From positions 1 through 44,141 of the forward strand of contig JBAXSU010000004.1 in NCBI GenBank assembly GCA_037130535.1: DNA of 44,141 nucleotides, written 5' to 3'. Both the position numbers and the translations under genes were made by a program. The stretch comes from VFMC01 sp037130535 (lineage in GTDB: Bacteria > Actinomycetota > Acidimicrobiia > Acidimicrobiales > Ilumatobacteraceae). The notes beneath the pieces were generated by a model that was given only the letters and a program-made list of their open reading frames with translations, had not been told where the DNA came from and did not search any database. Position 1 is the stretch's first letter; each line of letters starts with the position of its first letter. This document shows, one piece after another, positions 32,068 to 39,734 of the stretch.

Positions 32068-33060
32068 TCAGGCGATGGCGGTGTGCACGCCGCGCAGCTG
32101 GTGCTGCTGGTCGCAGAACCACTGATACGTGGTGGCGATGCCCTCGTCGAGCCCGATGCGCGGGCTCCAGCCGGTGGCAGCCAGGCGGCTCACGTCGAGC
32201 ACCTTTCGCGGCATGCCGTCGGGCTTGCTGGTGTCGAAGTGCAGCTCGGCGGCCGGGTACACCAGGTCGCGGATCTTCTCGGCCAGCTCGCGGATCGACA
32301 GGTCGACACCCGTACCCACGTTGATGTGCGATACGTCGCTGTAGTGCTGCATCAGGTACAGGCACGCATCGGCCAGGTCGTCGACGTGCAGGAACTCGCG
32401 CTTGGGCGAGCCGGTGCCCCAGATCTCGACGCTCGTCTCACCGCGCTCTTTCGCATCGTGGAACTTGCGCATCAACGCGGGCAGCACGTGGCTGCTGGTG
32501 AGGTCGAAGTTGTCGTTCGGCCCGTACAGGTTGGTGGGCATGGCCGAGACGAAGTCGCACCCGTACTGCTGGCGGTACGCCTGGCACAACTTGATGCCGG
32601 CGATCTTGGCGATGGCGTACCACTCGTTGGTGGGCTCGAGCACACCCGTGAGCAACTGCTCTTCGGTGATGGGCTGGGTGGCGTTGCGCGGGTAGATGCA
32701 CGACGAGCCCAGGTACAGCAGCTTGCGCACGCCGTACTCGTACGAGGCGTGCACCACGGTGCCGTGGATCATCATGTTGTCGTAGATGAACTCGGCCGGC
32801 CGGGTGCTGTTGGCCATGATGCCGCCCACGGTGCCGGCCACCAGGAACACGTACTCGGGCCGGTTGGCCTTGAACCAGTGCGACACCTCGCTCTGATCGC
32901 GCAGGTCGAGCTGCTGGCGCGAGGCGGTGAGGATGGTGGTGTGGCCGGCTGCTTCGAGCCGCCGCACCACGGCCGAACCCACCAGGCCGGCGTGCCCGGC
33001 AACGTAGATGCGAGCGTCGAGCGGCATCGTGAACGAGGAGGAGTCGGCTGTGGCAGACAT
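32068..33060 (-). CDS. fcl: GDP-L-fucose synthase
   Basis: A 330-residue extended SDR that converts GDP-4-keto-6-deoxy-mannose to GDP-L-fucose using NADPH, by epimerisation and reduction. The Rossmann loop GHAGLVG is at about 22-28. The catalytic Ser is in LGSSCIYP (119-120), with Tyr 148 and Lys 152 in YAIAK. PTNLYGPNDNFDLTSSHVLPA is the fucose-synthase signature, and the C-terminal KPDGMPRKVLDVSRL is also typical. GDP-mannose 4,6-dehydratase (gmd), needed to make its substrate, is not in the window. ATG 33060 has TATCGT 6 nt upstream; a second ATG 11 codons in is possible. It heads the minus-strand glycan locus. Confidence 0.94.
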   Translation of the reverse strand: MSATADSSSFTMPLDARIYVAGHAGLVGSAVVRRLEAAGHTTILTASRQQLDLRDQSEVSHWFKANRPEYVFLVAGTVGGIMANSTRPAEFIYDNMMIHGTVVHASYEYGVRKLLYLGSSCIYPRNATQPITEEQLLTGVLEPTNEWYAIAKIAGIKLCQAYRQQYGCDFVSAMPTNLYGPNDNFDLTSSHVLPALMRKFHDAKERGETSVEIWGTGSPKREFLHVDDLADACLYLMQHYSDVSHINVGTGVDLSIRELAEKIRDLVYPAAELHFDTSKPDGMPRKVLDVSRLAATGWSPRIGLDEGIATTYQWFCDQQHQLRGVHTAIA

Positions 33061-33066
33061 ACGGTG

Positions 33067-33072
33067 ACGATA
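33067..33072 (-). promoter_or_regulatory. Candidate -10 hexamer TATCGT of a leaderless promoter for fcl
   Basis: On the minus strand TATCGT ends 6 nt before ATG 33060 and no ribosome site is present. It would drive the first gene of the glycan locus. Confidence 0.55.
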
Positions 33073-33144
33073 GTCCGGGCTGGTCGACGGTTTTCATCGA
33101 TCCCCGGGTGGCAGCGGCCGCGCCGCCCAGAAGTTCGGTGTCGG

Positions 33145-33160
33145 CGTCAACATGTTGACG
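33145..33160. promoter_or_regulatory. Perfect 16-bp palindrome, candidate operator between the glycan and pilus loci
   Basis: CGTCAACATGTTGACG reads the same on both strands. It is AT-rich at its centre in GC-rich surroundings. It lies about 73 bp upstream of the fcl hexamer and 172 bp before the prepilin peptidase start, inside the 271-bp spacer 33061-33331. The shape suits a dimeric HTH repressor or activator. Confidence 0.5.
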
Positions 33161-33176
33161 ACGGCGCAGCGACCCC

Positions 33177-33202
33177 GCTGAGCAGGCCGTTTTCCGCTCA
33201 GC
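33177..33202. promoter_or_regulatory. Short inverted repeat in the divergent spacer
   Basis: GCTGAGC (33177-33183) and GCTCAGC (33196-33202) are perfect 7-bp arms around 12 nt, and another GCTCAG follows near 33216. It may be a second protein site or a small hairpin in the pilus leader. Further along, TATGGT at 33281-33286 is a possible -10 for the pilus operon. Confidence 0.35.
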
Positions 33203-33331
33203 CCTTCGTCTGGTCGCTCAGTATCGGCAATGAAACGTCAAGACTTCGGCAACGTTCTCGCGCCTCGTAGCAGCCCGTCGTATGGTGCCCGCCGCTGGGC
33301 GCTGGGGGGCGTCCCGGCAAGGGAGACATCC

Positions 33332-33970
33332 ATGGGGACCGCATCTGCGATCCGTGGCCACGTGTCCACGGGTCGACGCATCTCATCGGCGTGGTCGGCG
33401 GCGGGAACGCTGTCGCGTTGGTGGGCCGCTGTGCTCGCTGCCATTGGCTGCGGTGTCGTCGTCGACGCCGTTCGACACCACGGCAGCCCTGCGCTGCACC
33501 CAGTCAGCGCTGCCGCGCTCATCACTGTCGTCGTGCTCACCGGTACCGCCGCCATCGTCGACCTCCACGAGCACCGCATCCCGAACCGGCTCCTGTCGTG
33601 GTCGGCCAGTGCTGTGGCCGCGGCAGCAGTGTGGCCCGCTGCGACTGATGGGTTGGGCGCGCTGAGCCGCCACCGCCTGGCAGCGGTCGCAGCAGGGGCA
33701 CTGGCGGCCGGGGTGCCGATGATGGTGGTGCGCCTGCAACGCGGACTCGGCATGGGCGATGTGAAGCTCGCCTTCGTGCTGGGCGGGGCAGCCGGCCTGG
33801 TGCACCCGCTGCTCGGCGTCGCCACCGTGTTCGGGGCTGCGCTCGGCGCAGGGCTGTACGGCGTGTTCCGGCACCGCACCCGACTGGCGCTCGGCCCGTG
33901 GCTGTGGGGCGCCTGGGTGGTCTCTCTCACGGCAACACTCGCCCACGCAGCCCTAGCAGGAACGGTCTGA
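33332..33970 (+). CDS. Prepilin peptidase, A24 family (TadV/CpaA-like)
   Basis: A 212-residue membrane aspartic protease that cleaves prepilin leaders. The two catalytic aspartates are in IVDLHEHRIPNR (about residues 75-86) and GLGMGDVKLAF (about 138-148, the GxGD motif). It has about six hydrophobic helices and lacks the N-terminal methyltransferase domain of PilD, as is usual for Tad-type peptidases. ATG 33332 is preferred because AAGGGAG lies 6 nt upstream; an in-frame ATG at 33230 would add 34 residues with no ribosome site. It is the first gene of the pilus operon, and cpaB starts 2 nt after its stop. Confidence 0.9.
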   Translation: MGTASAIRGHVSTGRRISSAWSAAGTLSRWWAAVLAAIGCGVVVDAVRHHGSPALHPVSAAALITVVVLTGTAAIVDLHEHRIPNRLLSWSASAVAAAAVWPAATDGLGALSRHRLAAVAAGALAAGVPMMVVRLQRGLGMGDVKLAFVLGGAAGLVHPLLGVATVFGAALGAGLYGVFRHRTRLALGPWLWGAWVVSLTATLAHAALAGTV

Positions 33971-33972
33971 TC

Positions 33973-34722
33973 ATGACGACCCCCACGCTGCCTGCGCGTC
34001 CTACCCTCCCACCGTCGAACCCGGTGCGAGTCCAGCCTGTCGCCGTGGTGCCCGGGCCCAACACCGCGGCCCGCGCCCGTGTTCGCACCCAGTGGCTGCT
34101 GCTCGCCGCCGCCCTCACCGTGCTGGCGGGCACGCTGGTGGCCTGGGCGCTGTCGCAGGCCGCGGCGCGCGTCGATGTGGTCAGCATCGCCCGGCCGGTG
34201 CCGGCCGGCGCCGTCATCGACGCAGCCGACCTGTCGGTGACGGCGATCGCGTTCGACGAGCAGGTGACCGGTCTGGTGCCGGCCGCATCACGCCAACGAC
34301 TGGTCGGCCGTACCGCTGCCATCGCGCTCGAGCCGGGCACGTTGCTGAGCGTGGGCATGTGGGCCGACGGAAGCCAACTGGGCGACGGCGAGCGAACGGT
34401 GGGTGCCTTGCTCGTCCCTGGTCGGTTTCCGGCCGGCACCGAACCCGGCACCCGCGCGCTTGCTGTCGGCGTGAGCGCGGGCGCAAGCGGGCCGTCGCCC
34501 GAGGCCGTGGCGCCAATGACGGTGAGGGTTCTCGACGCGACCCTCACCGATCAGGGTGAACTCCAGGTCACCCTCGCCGCTTCCGACACCGACGCCGTCG
34601 TCATCGCCCGTCTGGCCGCCACCGACATGCTGGTGTTGGTGGGCCTGCCCGCCGAAACAGTCGCCGCTTCCACCGCTGACGATGACGACCAGGCCGCCGG
34701 CGACGGCGAGGTTGCACCGTGA
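33973..34722 (+). CDS. cpaB: CpaB/RcpC-like SAF-domain pilus assembly protein
   Basis: A 249-residue protein with one transmembrane helix (about residues 40-60, WLLLAAALTVLAGTLVAWAL) followed by an extracytoplasmic SAF domain (IARPVPAGAVIDAADLSVTA to about residue 135), the architecture of CpaB/RcpC pilus proteins. In Gram-negative bacteria the family works with the secretin; in Gram-positive Tad systems it probably contacts the cell wall or the pilus base. The tail is acidic (DDDDQAAGDGE). It begins 2 nt after the peptidase stop and overlaps the next gene by 4 bp (GTGA). Confidence 0.8.
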   Translation: MTTPTLPARPTLPPSNPVRVQPVAVVPGPNTAARARVRTQWLLLAAALTVLAGTLVAWALSQAAARVDVVSIARPVPAGAVIDAADLSVTAIAFDEQVTGLVPAASRQRLVGRTAAIALEPGTLLSVGMWADGSQLGDGERTVGALLVPGRFPAGTEPGTRALAVGVSAGASGPSPEAVAPMTVRVLDATLTDQGELQVTLAASDTDAVVIARLAATDMLVLVGLPAETVAASTADDDDQAAGDGEVAP

Positions 34723-35498
34723 TCGTCGGCTGGGGCTCGTGGCGCGGCAGTGGCGCCACCACCGGTGCGCTCGCCATGGCGGTAGCCCTGGCCGCGCGCT
34801 TCGACGAGCCCGTCTGGCTCGTCGAAGCCGACCCGTGCGGTGGTGTGCTGGCGGCGCGGTTGGGTTTGCACGAGTGGGTCGGCGGATTGGAACGCGTCGC
34901 GTTCCCGACCGGTGGCTCGGTGCGACCGCCGGAGGCGGCGGCCTGGTTCGCCGGTGCCGCAGCCGTCGCAGGCAGCCTGCACCTGGTGCCCGCACCCGGC
35001 GATCCATTCCGCGCTTGGACCTGTCACTCGCCGCGCGCCGACTGGCCGGGGGCCTTGCGCGAACTGCCCGGACACACGGTGATCGACCTCGGACGGCTCA
35101 ACCCCGGCGCTCCGGTCGGTGCGGTACTCGACCGGCTCGACATGTTGCTGGTGGTGGTATCCAACGATGTGGTCTCGGTAGCGGCTGCGGTCGAGTGGGC
35201 CGAAGCCCGCGGCCACGTGGCACCGCACGCCGCAGGCCTCACCCACGACATCGCCCGACTGGTGCTGGCCTCAGCGCCCGGTAGCCCCGAGCCGCTCGGA
35301 CGCACGGCACACGAGGTGGAACTGGGCGACCGTCTCGCCGGCTGTCTGCCCTGGGCCCCCGATACAGCCGCTGCCTTGCACCGCGGGGTCGACCTCGATT
35401 CACGGCGGTGGGTCCGCGATCCGCTGCTGCAAGCCGTAGGGCATCTCGTCGATCGCTGCCTGCACTGGATTGCGGTGAGCGAGGGGGCACCCGCATGA
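34719..35498 (+). CDS. TadZ/CpaE-like protein with degenerate P-loop
   Basis: A 259-residue member of the ParA/MinD-like group in the TadZ/CpaE position of the operon. In MinD-type ATPases the N-terminal P-loop reads KGGxGKT; here residues 5-18 read WGSWRGSGATTGAL, with both lysines replaced (Arg 9 and Ala 13). The switch-like WLVEADPCGG and the later VIDLGRLNPGAP and LLVVVSNDVVSV strands keep the fold. It may therefore bind nucleotide weakly or not hydrolyse it, and act as a scaffold that places the pilus at the pole, as TadZ does elsewhere. No response-regulator domain is fused. GTG 34719 overlaps cpaB by 4 bp. Confidence 0.77.
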   Translation: MIVGWGSWRGSGATTGALAMAVALAARFDEPVWLVEADPCGGVLAARLGLHEWVGGLERVAFPTGGSVRPPEAAAWFAGAAAVAGSLHLVPAPGDPFRAWTCHSPRADWPGALRELPGHTVIDLGRLNPGAPVGAVLDRLDMLLVVVSNDVVSVAAAVEWAEARGHVAPHAAGLTHDIARLVLASAPGSPEPLGRTAHEVELGDRLAGCLPWAPDTAAALHRGVDLDSRRWVRDPLLQAVGHLVDRCLHWIAVSEGAPA

Positions 35499-36835
35499 CC
35501 GACGACGAACTCGATGCGCTCGCAGCCGAGGTACGGCGCGGCTTCGGCGACCGGTTTCCCATTCCCGACCGCGACGAATCCGCGGCCGACCGCGACCTGC
35601 GCGAGGAGATCACCCGCGACGTGCTCGAACGGATCGCGCTGCCCGAGGTGGAACGGCAACGGTTCGGGGCCCGCCAGACACCCCTCACCGTGGCCGAGCA
35701 GCGCACCATCGTCGAGTTGGTGCTGTCGGAACTGTTCGGGTTGCCCAAGTTGCTCTCGGTGCTGCGCGACCCGCTGGTCACCGATGTGCTCGTGTTCGGC
35801 GCCGACCCGGTGCGCGTCGAGCGGGCCGACGGCACCCGGCAACTGCTCGCACCACTGGTGCGTCGCGACCGCGACCTCGAACGCATCATCTACGACACGG
35901 CCACTGCTCGGCGTCGGCCGTTCAACCGCGAGCATCCCTTCGTCGACCTCGAGCTGGCGCCCGGCGTGCGGTTCCACGGCGAGGGTTTCGACGTGGTGGC
36001 CCGGCCGCTCGTCACCATCCGTCGCGCCGCCATCTTCGGTGCCTCGCTCGACTCACTGGTCGACCGCGGTGGCCTCGACGACGCCGGCCTGGCGCTCCTG
36101 CGCGCCGCGGTGGCAGCCGACCTGTCGATCCTCGTCGCCGGGCGCATGGGTTCGGGCAAGACCACGATGCTGCGTGCCCTCATCGGCGAGATCGACCCCG
36201 GCGATGTGCTGGTCACCATCGAGACCGACTTCGAACTGAACGTCGGCCAGATGGGAACCCACCCCTTCGTCCACGCGTACCAGGCCCGCATCCCCTCCAC
36301 GAACGATGGCGTGGGCATCTCGTGCGCCGACATGATGGTGCCCGCTGTGCGCACCCGCGCCGACTGGATCATCGTCGGTGAGGTGCGCGGTGCCGAGGGC
36401 GCGGCGATGGTGCAGGCGATGTCGATCGGACAGGGGGCGATGGCCACCATTCACGGCGGCTCGGCGAAGGACGGTCTCGAGCGGCTCGCCGAACTGATCG
36501 CGCACCACAGCCACATCGACCTGCGAATGGCGCGCTGGCAGGCGTACCGCAGTGTCGACCTCGTCGTGCACATGCACGGCGACAACGAGCATGGTCGCTT
36601 CGTCACTGAGATGGTCGCTCCCTCGGTGGAGGAGGACGGTGCCCGCTTCGTCATCCACCGGGTGATGGGCGCATGGCCTGAAGCCCCCGATCGACGGGCC
36701 CGTGTGCTCAGCGAACCACAACGGCCGATGCTCGAACGACTCGCCGCAGCGGGCACCGGGTTCGACGCGTCAGCGTGGCACCACCGCATCGACTCGCACC
36801 GGATACTGCACAGCGCCGAGGTGGTGGCGCGATGA
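35495..36835 (+). CDS. tadA: TadA/CpaF secretion ATPase
   Basis: A 446-residue VirB11-like hexameric ATPase that powers Tad pilus assembly and retraction. An N-terminal domain (LFGLPKLLSVLRDPLVTDVL and onward) precedes Walker A GRMGSGKT at about 216-223. The Asp box lies in VLVTIETDFELNVG, Walker B in DWIIVGEVRGAE, and the His box in GAMATIHGGSAKDGLERL. All nucleotide-binding motifs look intact. The start overlaps the TadZ-like gene and the stop overlaps tadB, both by 4 bp, which indicates tight stoichiometric expression. Confidence 0.95.
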   Translation: MTDDELDALAAEVRRGFGDRFPIPDRDESAADRDLREEITRDVLERIALPEVERQRFGARQTPLTVAEQRTIVELVLSELFGLPKLLSVLRDPLVTDVLVFGADPVRVERADGTRQLLAPLVRRDRDLERIIYDTATARRRPFNREHPFVDLELAPGVRFHGEGFDVVARPLVTIRRAAIFGASLDSLVDRGGLDDAGLALLRAAVAADLSILVAGRMGSGKTTMLRALIGEIDPGDVLVTIETDFELNVGQMGTHPFVHAYQARIPSTNDGVGISCADMMVPAVRTRADWIIVGEVRGAEGAAMVQAMSIGQGAMATIHGGSAKDGLERLAELIAHHSHIDLRMARWQAYRSVDLVVHMHGDNEHGRFVTEMVAPSVEEDGARFVIHRVMGAWPEAPDRRARVLSEPQRPMLERLAAAGTGFDASAWHHRIDSHRILHSAEVVAR

Positions 36836-37755
36836 CACCGCCCGTGTCGTCGGTGGTGTTGGGCGTGGTGCTGCTGGCGCTCGGCGTGACCGCGTGCGTG
36901 GTGGCCGCGTTCGCCCCGGCCTCACCATGCCGAGCCGGCCGCGAGCGGTCCGCCTCGGCATCCACCCCGTCGATGCTGGCCGGTCTGGGCACCAACCGGC
37001 TCGCCCTCGGCGCAGCCGTGGGAGTCGTCACCCTGATGGCCAGCCGATGGGTTGTGCTGGCACTCGCGCTCGCCGTCCTGGCGACACTGTGGGGTCGGCT
37101 GATGCGCGACGACCGCGCCGAGGTCGAGCGCCGCCGGGTGGAAGGCATCGCCACGTGGCTGGAAGACCTGCGCGACACCCTGCGCGGCTCGGCGGTGGGG
37201 GCCGAGGAGGCCCTCGAACAGGTTGCCCGCCGCCCACCCGAGGCGCTACGCGACGCCCTCGCCACCTATGCGCTTCGCCGACAGCAGGGGGTGCGCACCG
37301 AGGACGCCCTCAGCGATCTGGCCGAACAGATCGCCCACCCGACCAGCGATGCCGCCATCGCCGCCATCCGACTGGTGGTGACGGGTACGGCCGGATCGGG
37401 CCGACTCTTCAACACCGTCGACGCGCTGGCCGCAGCCGCCCGCGACGAGGTGCGGGCTCGCGAGCGGATCGACCGCACCCGGGCCGTGTACCAGTCGTCG
37501 ATGAAACGACTGGTCGTCATCGCGGTCGTCCTCATCGCCTATCTGCGCCTGGCCGCCGGCACGCTGCTCGCCCCATACGGGTCGGCGGTCGGCCAGATGG
37601 TGCTGGCCATACCACTGGCGATGTGGGCCGGCTGCATCGTGTGGTTGCGACGCCTGTGCCGCTACGAACTGCCGCGACGCTACCGGGTGGTGGGCAGCGC
37701 ACCCGTGGCGGCGCGACACCCGGCGGCCCACGATCGCGGGCCGGTGCTGCGGTGA
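36832..37755 (+). CDS. tadB: TadB inner-membrane platform protein
   Basis: A 307-residue T2SSF-type membrane protein that pairs with TadC to form the platform on which TadA acts. Two N-terminal hydrophobic helices (about 6-29 and 56-85) precede the cytoplasmic T2SSF domain (VEGIATWLEDLRDTLRGSAV through RTRAVYQSSMKRL), and two C-terminal helices (LVVIAVVLIAYLRLAAGTLL and MVLAIPLAMWAGCIVWLRRL) follow. The layout and its position between tadA and tadC fix the assignment. ATG 36832 and the stop both form 4-bp overlaps with neighbours. Confidence 0.88.
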   Translation: MTPPVSSVVLGVVLLALGVTACVVAAFAPASPCRAGRERSASASTPSMLAGLGTNRLALGAAVGVVTLMASRWVVLALALAVLATLWGRLMRDDRAEVERRRVEGIATWLEDLRDTLRGSAVGAEEALEQVARRPPEALRDALATYALRRQQGVRTEDALSDLAEQIAHPTSDAAIAAIRLVVTGTAGSGRLFNTVDALAAAARDEVRARERIDRTRAVYQSSMKRLVVIAVVLIAYLRLAAGTLLAPYGSAVGQMVLAIPLAMWAGCIVWLRRLCRYELPRRYRVVGSAPVAARHPAAHDRGPVLR

Positions 37756-38639
37756 ACCGCTTGCAGGTGGCTGCTGTGGTGGCGGTGCTGTGTACCGCGG
37801 TGGTGGCGTGCCTCACCCGCGCGCTGCGACGGAAGCGGCGCACGGTGGCCGAGGTGCGTGCGGCGATGGGCGCCAGCAGCGCCGGTGCCACACCGGATTC
37901 CAGCGATCGATCGTTCGGCGATCGAGTGGGTGGCCCAATTGCGACGATGGTCGAGCGGGTCATCGGGAACGACCTCCACCTCATCGGCATGGATGCCGAC
38001 GAGGTGACGGCACGACTGCTCGTGTCGTTCACCGGCGGCGTGTTCACCGTGCTGCTGTCGGTGGGCTCGATGGTGGCGCTCGGCCGACTTCCGCTCAGCC
38101 CCTTCTGGCTGGTCGTTGCAGTCGCACTGGGCTGCGGCGCGGCAGCCACGATCTGGAGCGACGTGCGCAGCCGCATCGAACGGCACCGCCGCGAGATGCG
38201 CCGCGCCACCACCGACTTCGTTCAACTCGTGGCTGTCGGCCTCACCACCGACCAGAGCGTCGACGAGGCCGTGCGATTCGCGCTCGATGTCGGCGACAGC
38301 GACCTGTTCGATCTGCTGCGCACCGAGGTGAGCACCGCTCCGATGCGAGGCATGCCCGTTTGGGAGGCGCTCGACCAACTCGGCCGTCGCCAGCAGCAGC
38401 GCGAGCTCTGCGAGTTCGCCACTGCGGTCGAGCGGCAGGGTACCCAGGGGGTATCGATCACCGAGTCGGTCATCAGCCTCGCCCGGGCGATGCGCGAACG
38501 CTCCCTCGACGAACTCGAGCGCGACGCCGATCGGGCCAACGCCAACCTCGCCGGCCCGACGATGTGCTTCGTCGTCACGACGATCGTCTTCCTCGCCTAC
38601 CCCTTGGCCGTCCGGATCGGCGATGCCTTCTCGGGCTGA
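37752..38639 (+). CDS. tadC: TadC inner-membrane platform protein
   Basis: A 295-residue T2SSF-type protein, the second half of the platform. An N-terminal helix (LQVAAVVAVLCTAVVACLTR) and a helix pair near residues 93-137 precede the T2SSF domain (RATTDFVQLVAVGLTTDQSV through ITESVISLARAMRERS). One C-terminal helix (MCFVVTTIVFLAYPLAV) ends it. GTG 37752 overlaps the tadB stop by 4 bp. A 56-bp gap follows before the small pilin-like gene, the first real break in the operon. Confidence 0.88.
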   Translation: MNRLQVAAVVAVLCTAVVACLTRALRRKRRTVAEVRAAMGASSAGATPDSSDRSFGDRVGGPIATMVERVIGNDLHLIGMDADEVTARLLVSFTGGVFTVLLSVGSMVALGRLPLSPFWLVVAVALGCGAAATIWSDVRSRIERHRREMRRATTDFVQLVAVGLTTDQSVDEAVRFALDVGDSDLFDLLRTEVSTAPMRGMPVWEALDQLGRRQQQRELCEFATAVERQGTQGVSITESVISLARAMRERSLDELERDADRANANLAGPTMCFVVTTIVFLAYPLAVRIGDAFSG

Positions 38640-38695
38640 CCCGGCCCACCCTTCCCGTCCGGCTCGGCCGGCAACACAGAAAGAGAACCAGTGCC

Positions 38696-38935
38696 ATGAA
38701 CCAACTGATACTCCCGGTGAGTGTGCAGGTGCAGAGCCGAATCGACCTGCTCCGTAGGCGCGTGCGCGAGGCGTGGGCCGAACGAGCCGACGAGAGCGGC
38801 ATCGACGAAGCCGTCACCAAGATGCTGTGGTTGGCCGTGGGCGTGGGCGTGGCAGTGGTGGCCACCACGTTCTTCCTCGGCGTGTTCCGCGACGCGCAGG
38901 CGAACGTGCCCGACCCGGTGGCGCCGAGGCCGTGA
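38696..38935 (+). CDS. Small pilin-like single-TM protein (candidate Flp pilin)
   Basis: A 79-residue protein in the position of the major Flp pilin, after tadC and before tadE. A charged N-terminal segment of about 40 residues (SRIDLLRRRVREAWAERADE) leads to SGIDEAVTKMLWLAVGVGVA and the rest of a hydrophobic helix, then a short Pro-rich tail. Flp pilins are cleaved after Gly with Glu at +5. Here Gly is followed by Ile-Asp-Glu, putting Glu at +3, so the site is off consensus. It may be a divergent pilin or an accessory membrane protein. ATG 38696 has AAAGAGAA about 8 nt upstream, the first fresh ribosome site since cpaB. Confidence 0.6.
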   Translation: MNQLILPVSVQVQSRIDLLRRRVREAWAERADESGIDEAVTKMLWLAVGVGVAVVATTFFLGVFRDAQANVPDPVAPRP

Positions 38936-39309
38936 ACGGGCGTGAGCGACGCGATCGCGGCTCGGTCGACGTGTCGATCGAGATGCTGTTCGGGATGGCG
39001 GGGGTGCTGTTCGCGCTGCTCGCCCTGTTCGAGGCGGGCGCCTATTGGCACGCCCGCACCATTCTCGACGACGCCGCGTCCGACGGGGCCCGCGTGGCAG
39101 CCGCCTACGATGGCACCTGCAACGGCGGCATCGAGGTGGCTCGTGCTGCGGTGACTCGCCAGGCCGGCTCGTGGGCCGATGCCGTCGATATCACCTGTGT
39201 CGACGGTCCAACCGTCACGGTCGTCGTCGAAGCCCGGACGCCCGGCGTGTTGGGCGCCTCCATCGGTCTGCTCGCCACTGCGTCGGTGTCGGCGCCGAAG
39301 GAGCGCTGA
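38932..39309 (+). CDS. TadE-like pseudopilin
   Basis: A 125-residue TadE-type minor pilin. A short basic N-terminus (RERRDRGSVDVSIE) enters one hydrophobic helix (MLFGMAGVLFALLALFEAGA), and the exported domain carries ARTILDDAASDGARVAAAYD, the small-residue segment typical of TadE, plus two cysteines (TCNGG and ITCVDG) that could form a disulphide. TadE proteins are processed by the prepilin peptidase and are needed for pilus formation. GTG 38932 overlaps the pilin-like gene by 4 bp. Confidence 0.78.
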   Translation: MNGRERRDRGSVDVSIEMLFGMAGVLFALLALFEAGAYWHARTILDDAASDGARVAAAYDGTCNGGIEVARAAVTRQAGSWADAVDITCVDGPTVTVVVEARTPGVLGASIGLLATASVSAPKER

Positions 39310-39314
39310 GCCTC

Positions 39315-39734
39315 GTGGACCGTCGGCGCGACGCGGGCGTCGTCACCCCGGTGGAGATGATGTACCTCCTCGTGTTCGTCGTGGTGGCGACCGCCTGCAT
39401 CGGCTTCCTGGGCCGTCTGCATGCGGCCTCGGTGGAGGTGAACGGCGTCGCCCAGGCTGCTGCCCGGGCGGCCTCGATGGAGTCGACCAGCCAGGCGGGT
39501 ACGGCAGCCGCACAGCGGACCGTGGCAGCCTCCGCACTCGCTGCCCGCTGCGCGTCGGCGCCCACTGCCGAGATCGCCTGGACCCCGTCGCCGAGGGGTA
39601 CCTGGCACGGTGGCGCGGTGCGGGTGCAGGTGCGCTGCACGGTCACGAACGCCTCTCTCGCCGGCGGCCTGCTGCCGGGGGTGCGCACCATCAGCGGCAC
39701 CGACAGCCAACCGATCGACCGGTACCAGCGATGA
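39315..39734 (+). CDS. Second TadE/TadF-like pseudopilin
   Basis: A 139-residue protein with the same plan as the preceding gene: a basic start (DRRRDAGVVTPVE), one hydrophobic helix (MMYLLVFVVVATACIGFLGR) and an exported domain beginning VEVNGVAQAAARAASMEST, with one Cys pair (ARCASAP and VRCTVTN). This is the TadF-like slot. GTG 39315 is 5 nt after the previous stop, with AAGGAG about 12 nt upstream inside the previous gene's end. Its stop overlaps the next ATG by 4 bp. Confidence 0.72.
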   Translation: MDRRRDAGVVTPVEMMYLLVFVVVATACIGFLGRLHAASVEVNGVAQAAARAASMESTSQAGTAAAQRTVAASALAARCASAPTAEIAWTPSPRGTWHGGAVRVQVRCTVTNASLAGGLLPGVRTISGTDSQPIDRYQR

